DNA of 42,734 bases from Saprospiraceae bacterium (GTDB lineage Bacteria; Bacteroidota; Bacteroidia; Chitinophagales; Saprospiraceae). The notes beneath the pieces were generated by a model that was given only the letters and a program-made list of their open reading frames with translations, was not told where the DNA came from and searched no databases. The stretch is from positions 1-42,734 of the forward strand of contig BQJU01000064.1 in NCBI GenBank assembly GCA_021604865.1, written 5' to 3'. The stretch's first letter is position 1. Each line of letters begins with the position of its first letter. Below, piece after piece: positions 25,729 to 33,548 of the stretch. Position numbers and translations under genes: made by a program.

Positions 25729-27207
25729 TTATTGCATATATTTTTGCTCGATCGTCGAAAAGGTGGGCAATTTTTTATAATGCCACTTTTTGATAATTGT
25801 ACCATCTTTCATCAGTACCAACCCTGGATTTGAACGGATAATCGTTTTTAGAAGAATATCATCCGCCAGATAAATGGGATATTCTGCACCAATAGATTTC
25901 TGAAAATCAAGGATGCGCTCCGAATCAGAGTATGCCGTAATTGCATAAACTTTCATCCCTTTTTCTGCGCCTTCTTTCAGGATTGGATTGATAATATCTG
26001 TCCATTTTTTACTGTAGCCTGTGTCCCAACTATAGCTGGAAATCGATTCCTGACGAGTCTCAATCCGATCAAAGCGTTTTAAAACGATCATCGTATCTGC
26101 TGAAGGAATACTATCATTGACAAAAATACTGTCATTGACGACCCGGGTAGTCTTGCCCTCCTCTCCATACAAACGGTAGGCAACCACCATAAAACTATAG
26201 CCTGGTTCGGTCAGGATTTCCTCGGTCACTTCATTGCCTGCTACATCGCTAACTTCAAATTCGCTAAGTTTTGTAGCCACTATTTCGGGTTCCGATTTAA
26301 TTTGTTTCAACTCCCATTCTTCTTTGGGATACTTTTTGAATTCCTTCATATATTGATCAAAAGGCAGCTTCACAACTTCGCCACTCGCTTTATTGGTCAT
26401 TTCATAAGCCTCAATTTTTACATTGCCAGCAGCCTCTTCTTCCAGGTTCTTTTGTTCAGCTATATTTACAGTTTCTCTGAAAGGACGGAAATCCGTGTGT
26501 GGCAGATCCCAGGAAAAATTGCTAAAACAATAAAGTGTCGTCAGCGCAATTGTGGCAAGGGTTATTACATTTCGGCCAGTATTGCTAAACAACTGATGCT
26601 CATGTTTCCAGGTGATGACAAATAAAATACCAGGAATTAAAAGAAAGACATCTTTCAAGAAAGAGACCCTGGGTTCCAGTTTCAGGAAATCACCAAAACA
26701 GCCACAATCTGTCACCTTCATATTGGTCTCTACATAAGGTCCCCATTGCCCAAACTGAAAGAAGTTTACTCCTTCCGGAACATATCCTGTAAGAAAGGTG
26801 AACCCCGTCAAAAAGGTGAAAAAGAGCACCAAAATCAAAAAAGCCCAAGAGGTTAGCTTGCGCATGGCGCCGATCAACAGCATAACGCCTAATACGATTT
26901 CAAAGACAATCATGATTACGGAAAAAGCCGTCACATAATTGGTTAGCCACGGAAATACAGGCGCGATAAAGGAAAACCACGTGTGACTGAAGGTGGATTC
27001 AAATTCTGCAAAATATTGCTCCATTTTATAAGCCGTACCTAATGGATCAATAGCTTTGACCCAACCTGAAAAGATAAAGAGGGCACCAACAAAATTTTGC
27101 AAATAGCTGAGCAATATATTTTTGATCCGATCGGTAGTAAAATACATCAAAGCAGTCAATATCAGTGCTGCAATGGCAATACCTAGAATAAGCGTGCTTA
27201 AGGTCAT
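25729..27207 (-). CDS. BT_3928-family DoxX/MauE-like membrane protein
   Basis: 492 aa. About six membrane helices in the first 220 residues carry the DoxX/MauE-like pattern (FVGALFIFSGWVKAIDPLGT) and the conserved CGCFGDFLKLEP motif, whose two cysteines may be redox-active. The last part is soluble (about 240-492); AEKGMKVYAITAYSDSERIL followed by IGAEYPIYLAD has a thioredoxin-like look without a clear CxxC. This fits a membrane protein in electron transfer or disulfide handling; the precise role is unknown. Its ATG overlaps the TGA of the DUF1599 gene by one base (TGATG), so the two are translationally coupled. Confidence 0.85.
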   Translation of the reverse strand: MTLSTLILGIAIAALILTALMYFTTDRIKNILLSYLQNFVGALFIFSGWVKAIDPLGTAYKMEQYFAEFESTFSHTWFSFIAPVFPWLTNYVTAFSVIMIVFEIVLGVMLLIGAMRKLTSWAFLILVLFFTFLTGFTFLTGYVPEGVNFFQFGQWGPYVETNMKVTDCGCFGDFLKLEPRVSFLKDVFLLIPGILFVITWKHEHQLFSNTGRNVITLATIALTTLYCFSNFSWDLPHTDFRPFRETVNIAEQKNLEEEAAGNVKIEAYEMTNKASGEVVKLPFDQYMKEFKKYPKEEWELKQIKSEPEIVATKLSEFEVSDVAGNEVTEEILTEPGYSFMVVAYRLYGEEGKTTRVVNDSIFVNDSIPSADTMIVLKRFDRIETRQESISSYSWDTGYSKKWTDIINPILKEGAEKGMKVYAITAYSDSERILDFQKSIGAEYPIYLADDILLKTIIRSNPGLVLMKDGTIIKKWHYKKLPTFSTIEQKYMQ

Positions 27208-27755
27208 CAGTTATTTTTTTGTTCTTCTATCTGGATTAATGCAAAAATAGCATAGTTAATGATATCGTGGTAATTCCCTTCAACTCCTTCTGAAACGAGG
27301 GTCTGTCCTTGATTGTCTTCAATTTGTTTGATCCGCAAGAGTTTTGATAAAATCAGATCTGTGATAGAACTGATCCGCATTTCCCGCCAAACCTCTCCGT
27401 AGTCGTGATTCTTACGAAGCATCAATTGCCTGGTTTCTTCAAAATGCTGGTCGTAAAGATTGCTTACCGAAGTTTCTTGCATTTCAAGAGGCGCATCATC
27501 AGGTAAATCAAGTTGGATCAACGCAATAATGCTGTAATTAACTAGTGCAATATATTCACTATCAATAGAATCATTGATCTTTTGTTCTCCTTTTTCTTCA
27601 ATGCTTCTAATGCGTTTTGCCTTGATGAATAATTGGTCGGTTATAGAAGAGGGCCGAAGAATTCGCCATGAGGTGCCATAATCTTGCGTTTTTTTAATAA
27701 ACAACTCCCGGCATTGAGCCATGATCCGGTTGTATTGCTGAAGGGTACGTTCCAC
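27207..27755 (-). CDS. DUF1599-domain protein
   Basis: 182 aa made of two similar halves: CRELFIKKTQDYGTSWRILR with ITDQLFIKAKRI, and TRQLMLRKNHDYGEVWREMR with ITDLILSKLLRI. Each ends with a DSEYIALVNYSIIALIQ-like helix (ALVNYSIIALIQL; DIINYAIFALIQI). This doubled pattern is DUF1599, related in look to all-alpha nucleotide pyrophosphatase-type proteins; no activity is established. In Bacteroidota it is commonly the neighbour of the BT_3928 gene, and often of tpiA; here tpiA lies 10 kb away. It opens a two-gene operon. Confidence 0.88.
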   Translation of the reverse strand: MERTLQQYNRIMAQCRELFIKKTQDYGTSWRILRPSSITDQLFIKAKRIRSIEEKGEQKINDSIDSEYIALVNYSIIALIQLDLPDDAPLEMQETSVSNLYDQHFEETRQLMLRKNHDYGEVWREMRISSITDLILSKLLRIKQIEDNQGQTLVSEGVEGNYHDIINYAIFALIQIEEQKNN

Positions 27756-27860
27756 TATTTTTTTTCACAAATATAGGGCAAAATTACTTTTATTTCTTTT
27801 GATAGTCCTTAACCAGATTTCAATTTTTGTTAATCGGTTGTTAATGGCTAAATTGCGCCG

Positions 27861-28517
27861 ATGGAAGAAGATGCCTATCAGACGATCAGTGACGGAAGTA
27901 TTGGCGAATTCAGGGACCGCGGAAGTAAGTTTATCGCTTATGCTTTTCCTGTAAATTCTGCCGACGAAAGCCAGGAGAAGCTAACGGAAGTCAAAAAATT
28001 GCATCCAAAAGCAAGGCACCATTGTTATGCCTACCGGCTAGGCATGGATCAGCATAACTTTCGGGCCAATGATGATGGTGAACCTGCCGGCACCGCCGGA
28101 CGGCCAATCCTGGGGCAAATTGATAGCTTCGAATTGACGAATGTTGTAGTCATCGTTGTCAGGTACTTTGGGGGCACTAAGTTGGGCACCTCTGGCCTGA
28201 TTAACGCCTACAAAACGAGCACTGCCGATGCTCTGGGAAATGCCAATATCGTAAAAAAACTGGTCGAAGATATTTATCAACTTGAGTTTGATTACAGCAT
28301 AATGGGCCAGGTGATGAATGCTTTAAAACAATGTAACCTTGAGATGGTCAGTCAGGATTTTGGACTTACGCCAAGTTTGGAATTCGTCGTTCGGCAGGGG
28401 CAAAAAGAGGAGTCCTTTTTACAACTCAAAGCCCTTATTCTTGGCATTACCCTGGATGAGGCTAAAACCATCGAAAATACAGAAGGTTTTCAGCTCAATT
28501 ATTTAAGAACCCGATAA
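27861..28517 (+). CDS. YigZ/IMPACT-family protein
   Basis: 218 aa. The N-terminal UPF0029/IMPACT domain (about 1-115) is plain: FRDRGSKFIAYAF, ARHHCYAYRLG, NDDGEPAGTAGRPILGQI and VVIVVRYFGGTKLGTSGLI. The C-terminal part is the ferredoxin-like DUF1949 domain (YSIMGQVMNALKQCNLEMVS). The eukaryotic relative IMPACT regulates translation through GCN1; the bacterial role is not settled, and nucleic-acid binding has been suggested. It converges with the S9 peptidase gene four bases away, and a palindrome covers both stops. Confidence 0.92.
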   Translation: MEEDAYQTISDGSIGEFRDRGSKFIAYAFPVNSADESQEKLTEVKKLHPKARHHCYAYRLGMDQHNFRANDDGEPAGTAGRPILGQIDSFELTNVVVIVVRYFGGTKLGTSGLINAYKTSTADALGNANIVKKLVEDIYQLEFDYSIMGQVMNALKQCNLEMVSQDFGLTPSLEFVVRQGQKEESFLQLKALILGITLDEAKTIENTEGFQLNYLRTR

Positions 28518-28525
28518 GCGCTTAT
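28514..28525. other. 12-bp palindrome spanning two convergent stop codons
   Basis: ATAAGCGCTTAT is perfectly self-complementary. Its left half holds the TAA of the YigZ-family gene and its right half the TAA of the S9 peptidase gene. There is no T-run, so a terminator role is only possible. Confidence 0.5.
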
Positions 28526-30432
28526 TCACTTTGGCTGTAACCCAAAAGGTTTCGCTGAAGGAAAATGATGACTGCTTTTGCAAAATAATCCCTGTTGTTC
28601 TTTTTCCGGAAGCCATGGCCTTCATCTTTAGCCAATAAATACCAGGCTTCTCCCCCATTGCGCCGAATGGCCTCCAACATTTGTTCTGCCTCACTTGCCG
28701 GCACTCGAGGATCATTCAATCCCTGAACAATCAGCATAGGTTTGGTGATTTTGTGGGCATTTGCGGTTGGGGAAATCTGCTCCAGGTGTTTGCGCATTTT
28801 AGGGTCTCTTTCATCCCCATATTCCACCCTTCTAAGATCGCGACGATAGGATTTTGTGTTTTTTAGAAAGGTGACAAAATTACTGATCCCAACAATATCA
28901 ATACCACAACAAAGCCGATGGTTAAAGTGAGTCATTGATGCCAATACCATATAGCCACCATAAGATCCTCCCATTACGGCAATCCGGTTGTGGTCCAATT
29001 CTGGTCGGGTTCCGATCCAGTCAATCAGGCTACCAATATCCTTGACAGAATCTTCGCGTTTGAATCCATTATCCAAGGTTAAAAAATCTTTGCCATACCC
29101 CAAAGACCCACGCACATTTGGAGCTACAATTGCGATCCCCAATTCAATCAAGTAATATTGAAACACCGGTAGAAAATCCGGTCGATATTGGCTTTCGGGG
29201 CCTCCGTGGATATAGATGAGTACTGGATAGGGTTTAGTGGCATTTTGTGGCTTGTAATAATAAGCAGGAATTTGCCGAATTTGGCCATTGACTTTATCGA
29301 AGGTGGAGTAATGGATCAAATCCGGCATAATAAATCGATCCGGATTCAAGCCACCCACCTCGCTGAAGGTCCAACGTGTCAGTTTTTTACTGGATAACTG
29401 CCATACAAACACATCAGATGGAGAAACAGGCGTATTGATGGTTAAAGCAAGTTGGTCTCCATCCGGATGCCATTTCAAGCCATTGATTCTACCCATGGGC
29501 AAATCGGGCACAGGATGGTACACAAAGGTCTCGGTATTTAATAAATAGAGCCTGCAGGTCCCGTTTTCATTAGCAGCAAATGCCAGCAATCTCCCATTGG
29601 GAGAAAGGGACATTTCCTCAACATCCCAGTGAATTTGACTGGTTAGGTTTTGTTTCGTTCCTGTTTCTAAATTCCAATAAAAGAGGTGACTAAACTGGTT
29701 GTTTTCATCTGAAGTAAAAAAGATACCCTTGCCGGTCCCCGACCATATCCCCCATTTGCAGGAGGCATGATGGTCAGAAAGGTTGAGGGTAGTCACCTTA
29801 CCGGTAGCAATTTCCAGGATGGATAGGTAACTTTCGGTGACCGATTTAAAATTTCCCAACAAAATGAATTTATCATCTGGGGACCATTGAATGGGATACC
29901 AATAACCCTCTCGTTCTAATAAAGATTGATCTACTTTGCTTTCATGAGGCCAGCACAAATAGATGTCATGGTCGGTATTGTTTCGCCGGGTGGAACAGTA
30001 GGCCACACAGTCTCCTTTGTTGTTCCATACGGCATGGTCGTTGCGGGCCTCCCCATCGGAAAGTAATTCATACTCCCCGGAATCTAGTTTCAGGTAAAAA
30101 AGTTGGTAATTTTCATTGCCACCCCGATCCCGAAGAAAGACCAGACTATTCCTGGATACATCCGGACAAATCCAGGCATTAAATACGGGTTCGTTAAAAA
30201 AGGTCAGTTGTACCCTGGCTCCACCGGGGTGATCTACCCGGTGTAATTGGGCTGAATCTCCAAAACGTGTGGAAAATAGTACACTTTTTCCACCGTCAAG
30301 CCAACCGACAACTTTGGCATCCCGGGTATTTTGGTACTGGGTTAATTTCTCACTTACGGTTTTTGGAATTTCGGGTATGCCCTCCAAAATCAAATTCCCT
30401 ATTTCCTTTTTTTCAATCTGCGCCGTCATCAT
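28522..30432 (-). CDS. S9-family serine peptidase (prolyl oligopeptidase / acylaminoacyl-peptidase type)
   Basis: 636 aa without signal peptide, so cytoplasmic. Residues about 30-350 form a beta-propeller made of WD/TolB-like blades (WSPDDKFILLGNF, LSPNGRLLAFAANENG, WHPDGDQLALTIN). Residues about 375-632 are the alpha/beta-hydrolase with HGGPESQY (oxyanion loop), Ser490 in GGSYGGYM, Asp574 in LNDPRVP and His606 in DEGHGF. The triad is complete. It should cleave short peptides or remove acylated or prolyl N-terminal residues. It converges with the YigZ-family gene and begins 35 bp from the stop of the next T9SS gene on the same strand. Confidence 0.93.
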   Translation of the reverse strand: MMTAQIEKKEIGNLILEGIPEIPKTVSEKLTQYQNTRDAKVVGWLDGGKSVLFSTRFGDSAQLHRVDHPGGARVQLTFFNEPVFNAWICPDVSRNSLVFLRDRGGNENYQLFYLKLDSGEYELLSDGEARNDHAVWNNKGDCVAYCSTRRNNTDHDIYLCWPHESKVDQSLLEREGYWYPIQWSPDDKFILLGNFKSVTESYLSILEIATGKVTTLNLSDHHASCKWGIWSGTGKGIFFTSDENNQFSHLFYWNLETGTKQNLTSQIHWDVEEMSLSPNGRLLAFAANENGTCRLYLLNTETFVYHPVPDLPMGRINGLKWHPDGDQLALTINTPVSPSDVFVWQLSSKKLTRWTFSEVGGLNPDRFIMPDLIHYSTFDKVNGQIRQIPAYYYKPQNATKPYPVLIYIHGGPESQYRPDFLPVFQYYLIELGIAIVAPNVRGSLGYGKDFLTLDNGFKREDSVKDIGSLIDWIGTRPELDHNRIAVMGGSYGGYMVLASMTHFNHRLCCGIDIVGISNFVTFLKNTKSYRRDLRRVEYGDERDPKMRKHLEQISPTANAHKITKPMLIVQGLNDPRVPASEAEQMLEAIRRNGGEAWYLLAKDEGHGFRKKNNRDYFAKAVIIFLQRNLLGYSQSE

Positions 30433-30467
30433 ATTTTAAATAGTTGCCAGATCAACATTTAATGGAT

Positions 30468-32273
30468 TTATTGCTTTACTACTCGGAAAGTTTTGCTACC
30501 ATAGGGCGTTTTCAATTGTAGAAAATAAATCCCGGCAGCAAACGACTCCATTTCAAGCAGATAACTCAATTGCCCGTACTGTTGATGATGATCATGTTGT
30601 TCAATGGTTCTTCCGCTCACATCAAAAAGCACCAATGAAATATCCATCAGTTCGTACGTTTCAAAACTAAGCAGACTTCGATAACGAACTGGGTTGGGGT
30701 ATATAGTTAGTTGATTAATACCTATATCACCGGTACTACTGGTACAATTTACAAAGTCTGAGTCATATATAACACTTAATAAATAGGTATTGGTACAATT
30801 TGTTTCGTTATTTGTGACAATTACTGAATAATTGCCATCCATTTCTATGCAATAGACCAGATCATTTGCCCCTTCGATAGCTGCCCCATTCCATAACCAT
30901 TGAATGGTTACATCTTCGGGAAGATTCCCTGGGTTTTCGAGGGTGAGCAAGTTGTTTTCATTAAAAAAAACAGGTGCTTCCGGCAATGCGGAAAAACTCA
31001 GGTTGATTTCAGCAGATACGGAAGTACAACCTACTTCCGAAGTATATACTGCCCAATAAATGCCATTTTCTGAAACCTCCAATTGTGGTTGGTCGCCACC
31101 GGGAATGGGCAAACTATCCTGGTACCATTGTATACGCTCATCATAAGAAGCGGTTAAAGTTACAACATCACCAGCACAAGGGGCTTCAACTGGAGTTCCA
31201 GAGATCGTAGGTGCTTCGGGTATGGGATATACATAAATGGTATCAGTAGAAAGGATGGTATCGACCGGATGAAAAATTACCAATTCAACCGTCAGATCAC
31301 CTTCACTCAGTGGTCCTGTTGTTTGATTGGTGAAATTTACGGTGCCACAATCATCATCTGCCCCATCAATGCCTCCGTCATCATCAACAATCTGTAGTGC
31401 ATAAATTCCTTGGCCTATGGGAATAAATAAATCAAAAGTTAATGGCAAAAAGGCATTTTGTACAATATCAGCCGTATAAAGATGCTCGCCATTAGGGTAA
31501 AACAGGTTAACTTTTAAATCGGGGCGCCCTCCTAATACATCATCACAACTAGCCGCGGTAACGGTTACTTGTGTCAGGTAGTAGTCGGAAGTATCGATAA
31601 CTGCCTGGTAGTTGACCTCATAAACACCAGGCGTGTCGTATAGCTGGTTGTCCGGGTTTTCATCAGTGGAGGTATTGCCATTGCCAAATTCCCAGAAATA
31701 GGAATAGCCGGCCACTGCGTTGGATGGTATATTATTGACAAATGAAGCCGTCACTGTTCCACAGCCACTATTGTTCATGATGGAAAAACCTTCTGTATTC
31801 GTTGTACCAGGTTCGATCAGGATAGGCAGGCTAAAAGAAGCCGTTTCTGTAAAAATAAAAACCTGGGCTTCAACAATTACATCCACCTCAAAAAGGCCGG
31901 ATTGAAGTGGCGTGCCACAAAATTTCACACAACCATCCGTTTCAACGGTAGGGTCAAATTCCGTTTGGCTGGCTTCCCAACTTAGACCGGGAGGTAAGTT
32001 TGCAACAGAAGTAATGGTAATGGAGGATATATCAAAGCCTTCGGGAATGCTGGGATCGAGATCGTGTACTGGGTCCGTTGTCATGGGCATTCTAAAACTG
32101 ATGTCTCCATCGTAATAAAAGCCTACCTGACCGGATGGTGCATCCGAAATAAAAACGGTGTCTGCTGTCAGGCCTGGTGGTAAGAAAATTTCGCACCCTG
32201 GACAACCTGTTTGTCCCCAAATCGGCGCACAAAAAAAACAAAGAACGAATATAGTGGTATAGAATTTTCTCAT
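30468..32273 (-). CDS. T9SS-secreted protein with Ig-like and PKD domains
   Basis: 601 aa. Signal peptide 1-20 (TIFVLCFFCAPIWGQ). Residues about 20-150 form a putative Ig-like domain (LPPGLSW, then CVKFCGTPLQSGLFEVDVIV). A PKD domain follows at about 165-245 (SYFWEFGNGNTSTDENP, YDTPGVYEVNYQAV). A calcium-like Asp-rich loop (DDDGGIDGADDDCG), an Ig/SprB-like segment (GTPVEAPCAGDVVTLTAS) and the T9SS type A sorting domain (LTIYPNPVRYRSLLSFE to FRVVKQ) complete it. Likely a surface protein in adhesion or matrix. Its first domain resembles that of the neighbour at 32425, so the two may be old duplicates. It lies downstream of that gene's terminator. Confidence 0.85.
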   Translation of the reverse strand: MRKFYTTIFVLCFFCAPIWGQTGCPGCEIFLPPGLTADTVFISDAPSGQVGFYYDGDISFRMPMTTDPVHDLDPSIPEGFDISSITITSVANLPPGLSWEASQTEFDPTVETDGCVKFCGTPLQSGLFEVDVIVEAQVFIFTETASFSLPILIEPGTTNTEGFSIMNNSGCGTVTASFVNNIPSNAVAGYSYFWEFGNGNTSTDENPDNQLYDTPGVYEVNYQAVIDTSDYYLTQVTVTAASCDDVLGGRPDLKVNLFYPNGEHLYTADIVQNAFLPLTFDLFIPIGQGIYALQIVDDDGGIDGADDDCGTVNFTNQTTGPLSEGDLTVELVIFHPVDTILSTDTIYVYPIPEAPTISGTPVEAPCAGDVVTLTASYDERIQWYQDSLPIPGGDQPQLEVSENGIYWAVYTSEVGCTSVSAEINLSFSALPEAPVFFNENNLLTLENPGNLPEDVTIQWLWNGAAIEGANDLVYCIEMDGNYSVIVTNNETNCTNTYLLSVIYDSDFVNCTSSTGDIGINQLTIYPNPVRYRSLLSFETYELMDISLVLFDVSGRTIEQHDHHQQYGQLSYLLEMESFAAGIYFLQLKTPYGSKTFRVVKQ

Positions 32274-32314
32274 TTATTGATCTCGGTTTAGTGTTGGGAT
32301 ATCCCTGAAAAACA

Positions 32315-32352
32315 GAACAGACGCCTGGGCAAAATTGTCCAAGCGTCTGTTC
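32315..32352 (-). terminator. Long hairpin terminator of the 32425 gene
   Basis: Nearly continuous 18-bp arms: GAACAGACGC at 32315-32324 pairs with GCGTCTGTTC at 32343-32352, and the stem extends inward with two wobble pairs. On the minus strand TGTTTTTC follows. A smaller stem, GCACCT/AGGTGC, lies between it and the stop codon. Confidence 0.8.
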
Positions 32353-32424
32353 ATGGGGAAATTTATTTAATTTTTAGATGCACCTGCTTTTCTGGAGGTG
32401 CTTTGTAGTGCATTTTCGGCAATT

Positions 32425-33234
32425 TTATCGACGGCTTAGAATCATTTTTTCCGAAATGGATGACTTGCCGTCGGTAATGGTGTATATATACATCCCATTG
32501 GCCAGTTGGCTACCGTCAAAAGTAATCGTGTTTTGTCCTTCCTGGAGGTTAATGGGCGCTCTGTGATACGTTTTACCCACCAAATCCTGTACGATCAACT
32601 GGAAATTACCGTTCACTCTTGAATCCAATTTGATTTCTGTAAAATCTGTAAAAGGATTGGGCTGATTGTACAAGGAAAATGCAATGGGGTTTTCCTCATC
32701 TATTCCGCTTACAATCGTACAATTAGGCGAACCCTCAGCTTGGACAAAAAAGAAGTAGTTTCCGTTTACTATTACTTGATCCGGTAAGGCCCGATCCAGC
32801 ATTAATCCACCAGCGTGGATTGTTACATTTACTTTTAGATCATACATGCCAATTTCCCCTTCTGATGGTGTGCCATAAATCACGATACAACCACTACTAT
32901 CCGCTTCGAATACACAGTTTGGCGGGTTACAGGCATAACTCAGAGAAGCAGGCAAATCAGAAATGCCACCACTACTAGCCATTGATACTGAATCTAGTGG
33001 GACTTCATTGCCAAAAACAACTATCGTGTTGGGAATATTCATGAAAATTAAAGTTTCAAAGTACCCATTGGCACAAGCAGTATCCTGAATCCCTAATTCA
33101 GGATTTTCGTTTGTATAAGGAAGCGGTGCTACAATGATAGAGTCTGGTATACTAGGATCAGGCTGGCAGGATTGAGCGCTTGTTGATCCTATAAGGCAGA
33201 GCATGGAAAATACTGAGAATAAAAGTTTCTTCAT
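32425..33234 (-). CDS. T9SS-secreted Ig-like protein, short
   Basis: 269 aa. Signal peptide 1-20 (LLFSVFSMLCLIGSTSAQS). Residues 20-165 form one beta domain with LPASLSYACNPPNCVFEAD, then CIVIYGTPSEGEIGMYDLKV. It shares the GLS...GC...GTP...G.Y pattern of putative Ig (He_PIG-like) domains with the next gene downstream. Residues about 185-269 are the T9SS type A domain (SLYNQPNPFTDFTEIKLDS to EKMILSRR). No catalytic motif. Probably a surface-exposed binding or structural protein. Transcribed divergently from the TonB receptor gene and ended by the 32315 terminator. Confidence 0.82.
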   Translation of the reverse strand: MKKLLFSVFSMLCLIGSTSAQSCQPDPSIPDSIIVAPLPYTNENPELGIQDTACANGYFETLIFMNIPNTIVVFGNEVPLDSVSMASSGGISDLPASLSYACNPPNCVFEADSSGCIVIYGTPSEGEIGMYDLKVNVTIHAGGLMLDRALPDQVIVNGNYFFFVQAEGSPNCTIVSGIDEENPIAFSLYNQPNPFTDFTEIKLDSRVNGNFQLIVQDLVGKTYHRAPINLQEGQNTITFDGSQLANGMYIYTITDGKSSISEKMILSRR

Positions 33235-33548
33235 AGTTAAGGAGACTTTTAGTGATTCAAGTGAAAATTAAACAATTTTTTGCGAAAGTTTTGGCAATAT
33301 ATGACAATTAAGTTGATATACTGAAATTCAATCTTAAGATTTTTTTGTTAACAGAATTGTATATGGAAGAGAAAAAAATTTATTTATTCTCAGCTATTGT
33401 TCTATTTTTGCTTTGAATTTCTTCCGTAATTCACCCTGAAAAAACAAACGATCTGCTACCCCAATGCTCCGCCATTTTGTCCCACTCTGAATATAATGCG
33501 TTGAATTTCAGTCCGCAAGAATTTTGATAACCAAACAAAAGCAAATTT
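33235..33548. other. Divergent promoter region of T9SS and TonB-receptor genes
   Basis: No coding signal. TATTTTTG at 33403-33410 fits the -7 consensus TAnnTTTG on the plus strand, about 140 bp before the receptor start, but without a good -33 box. The region is AT-rich. Nothing else is recognised. Confidence 0.35.
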
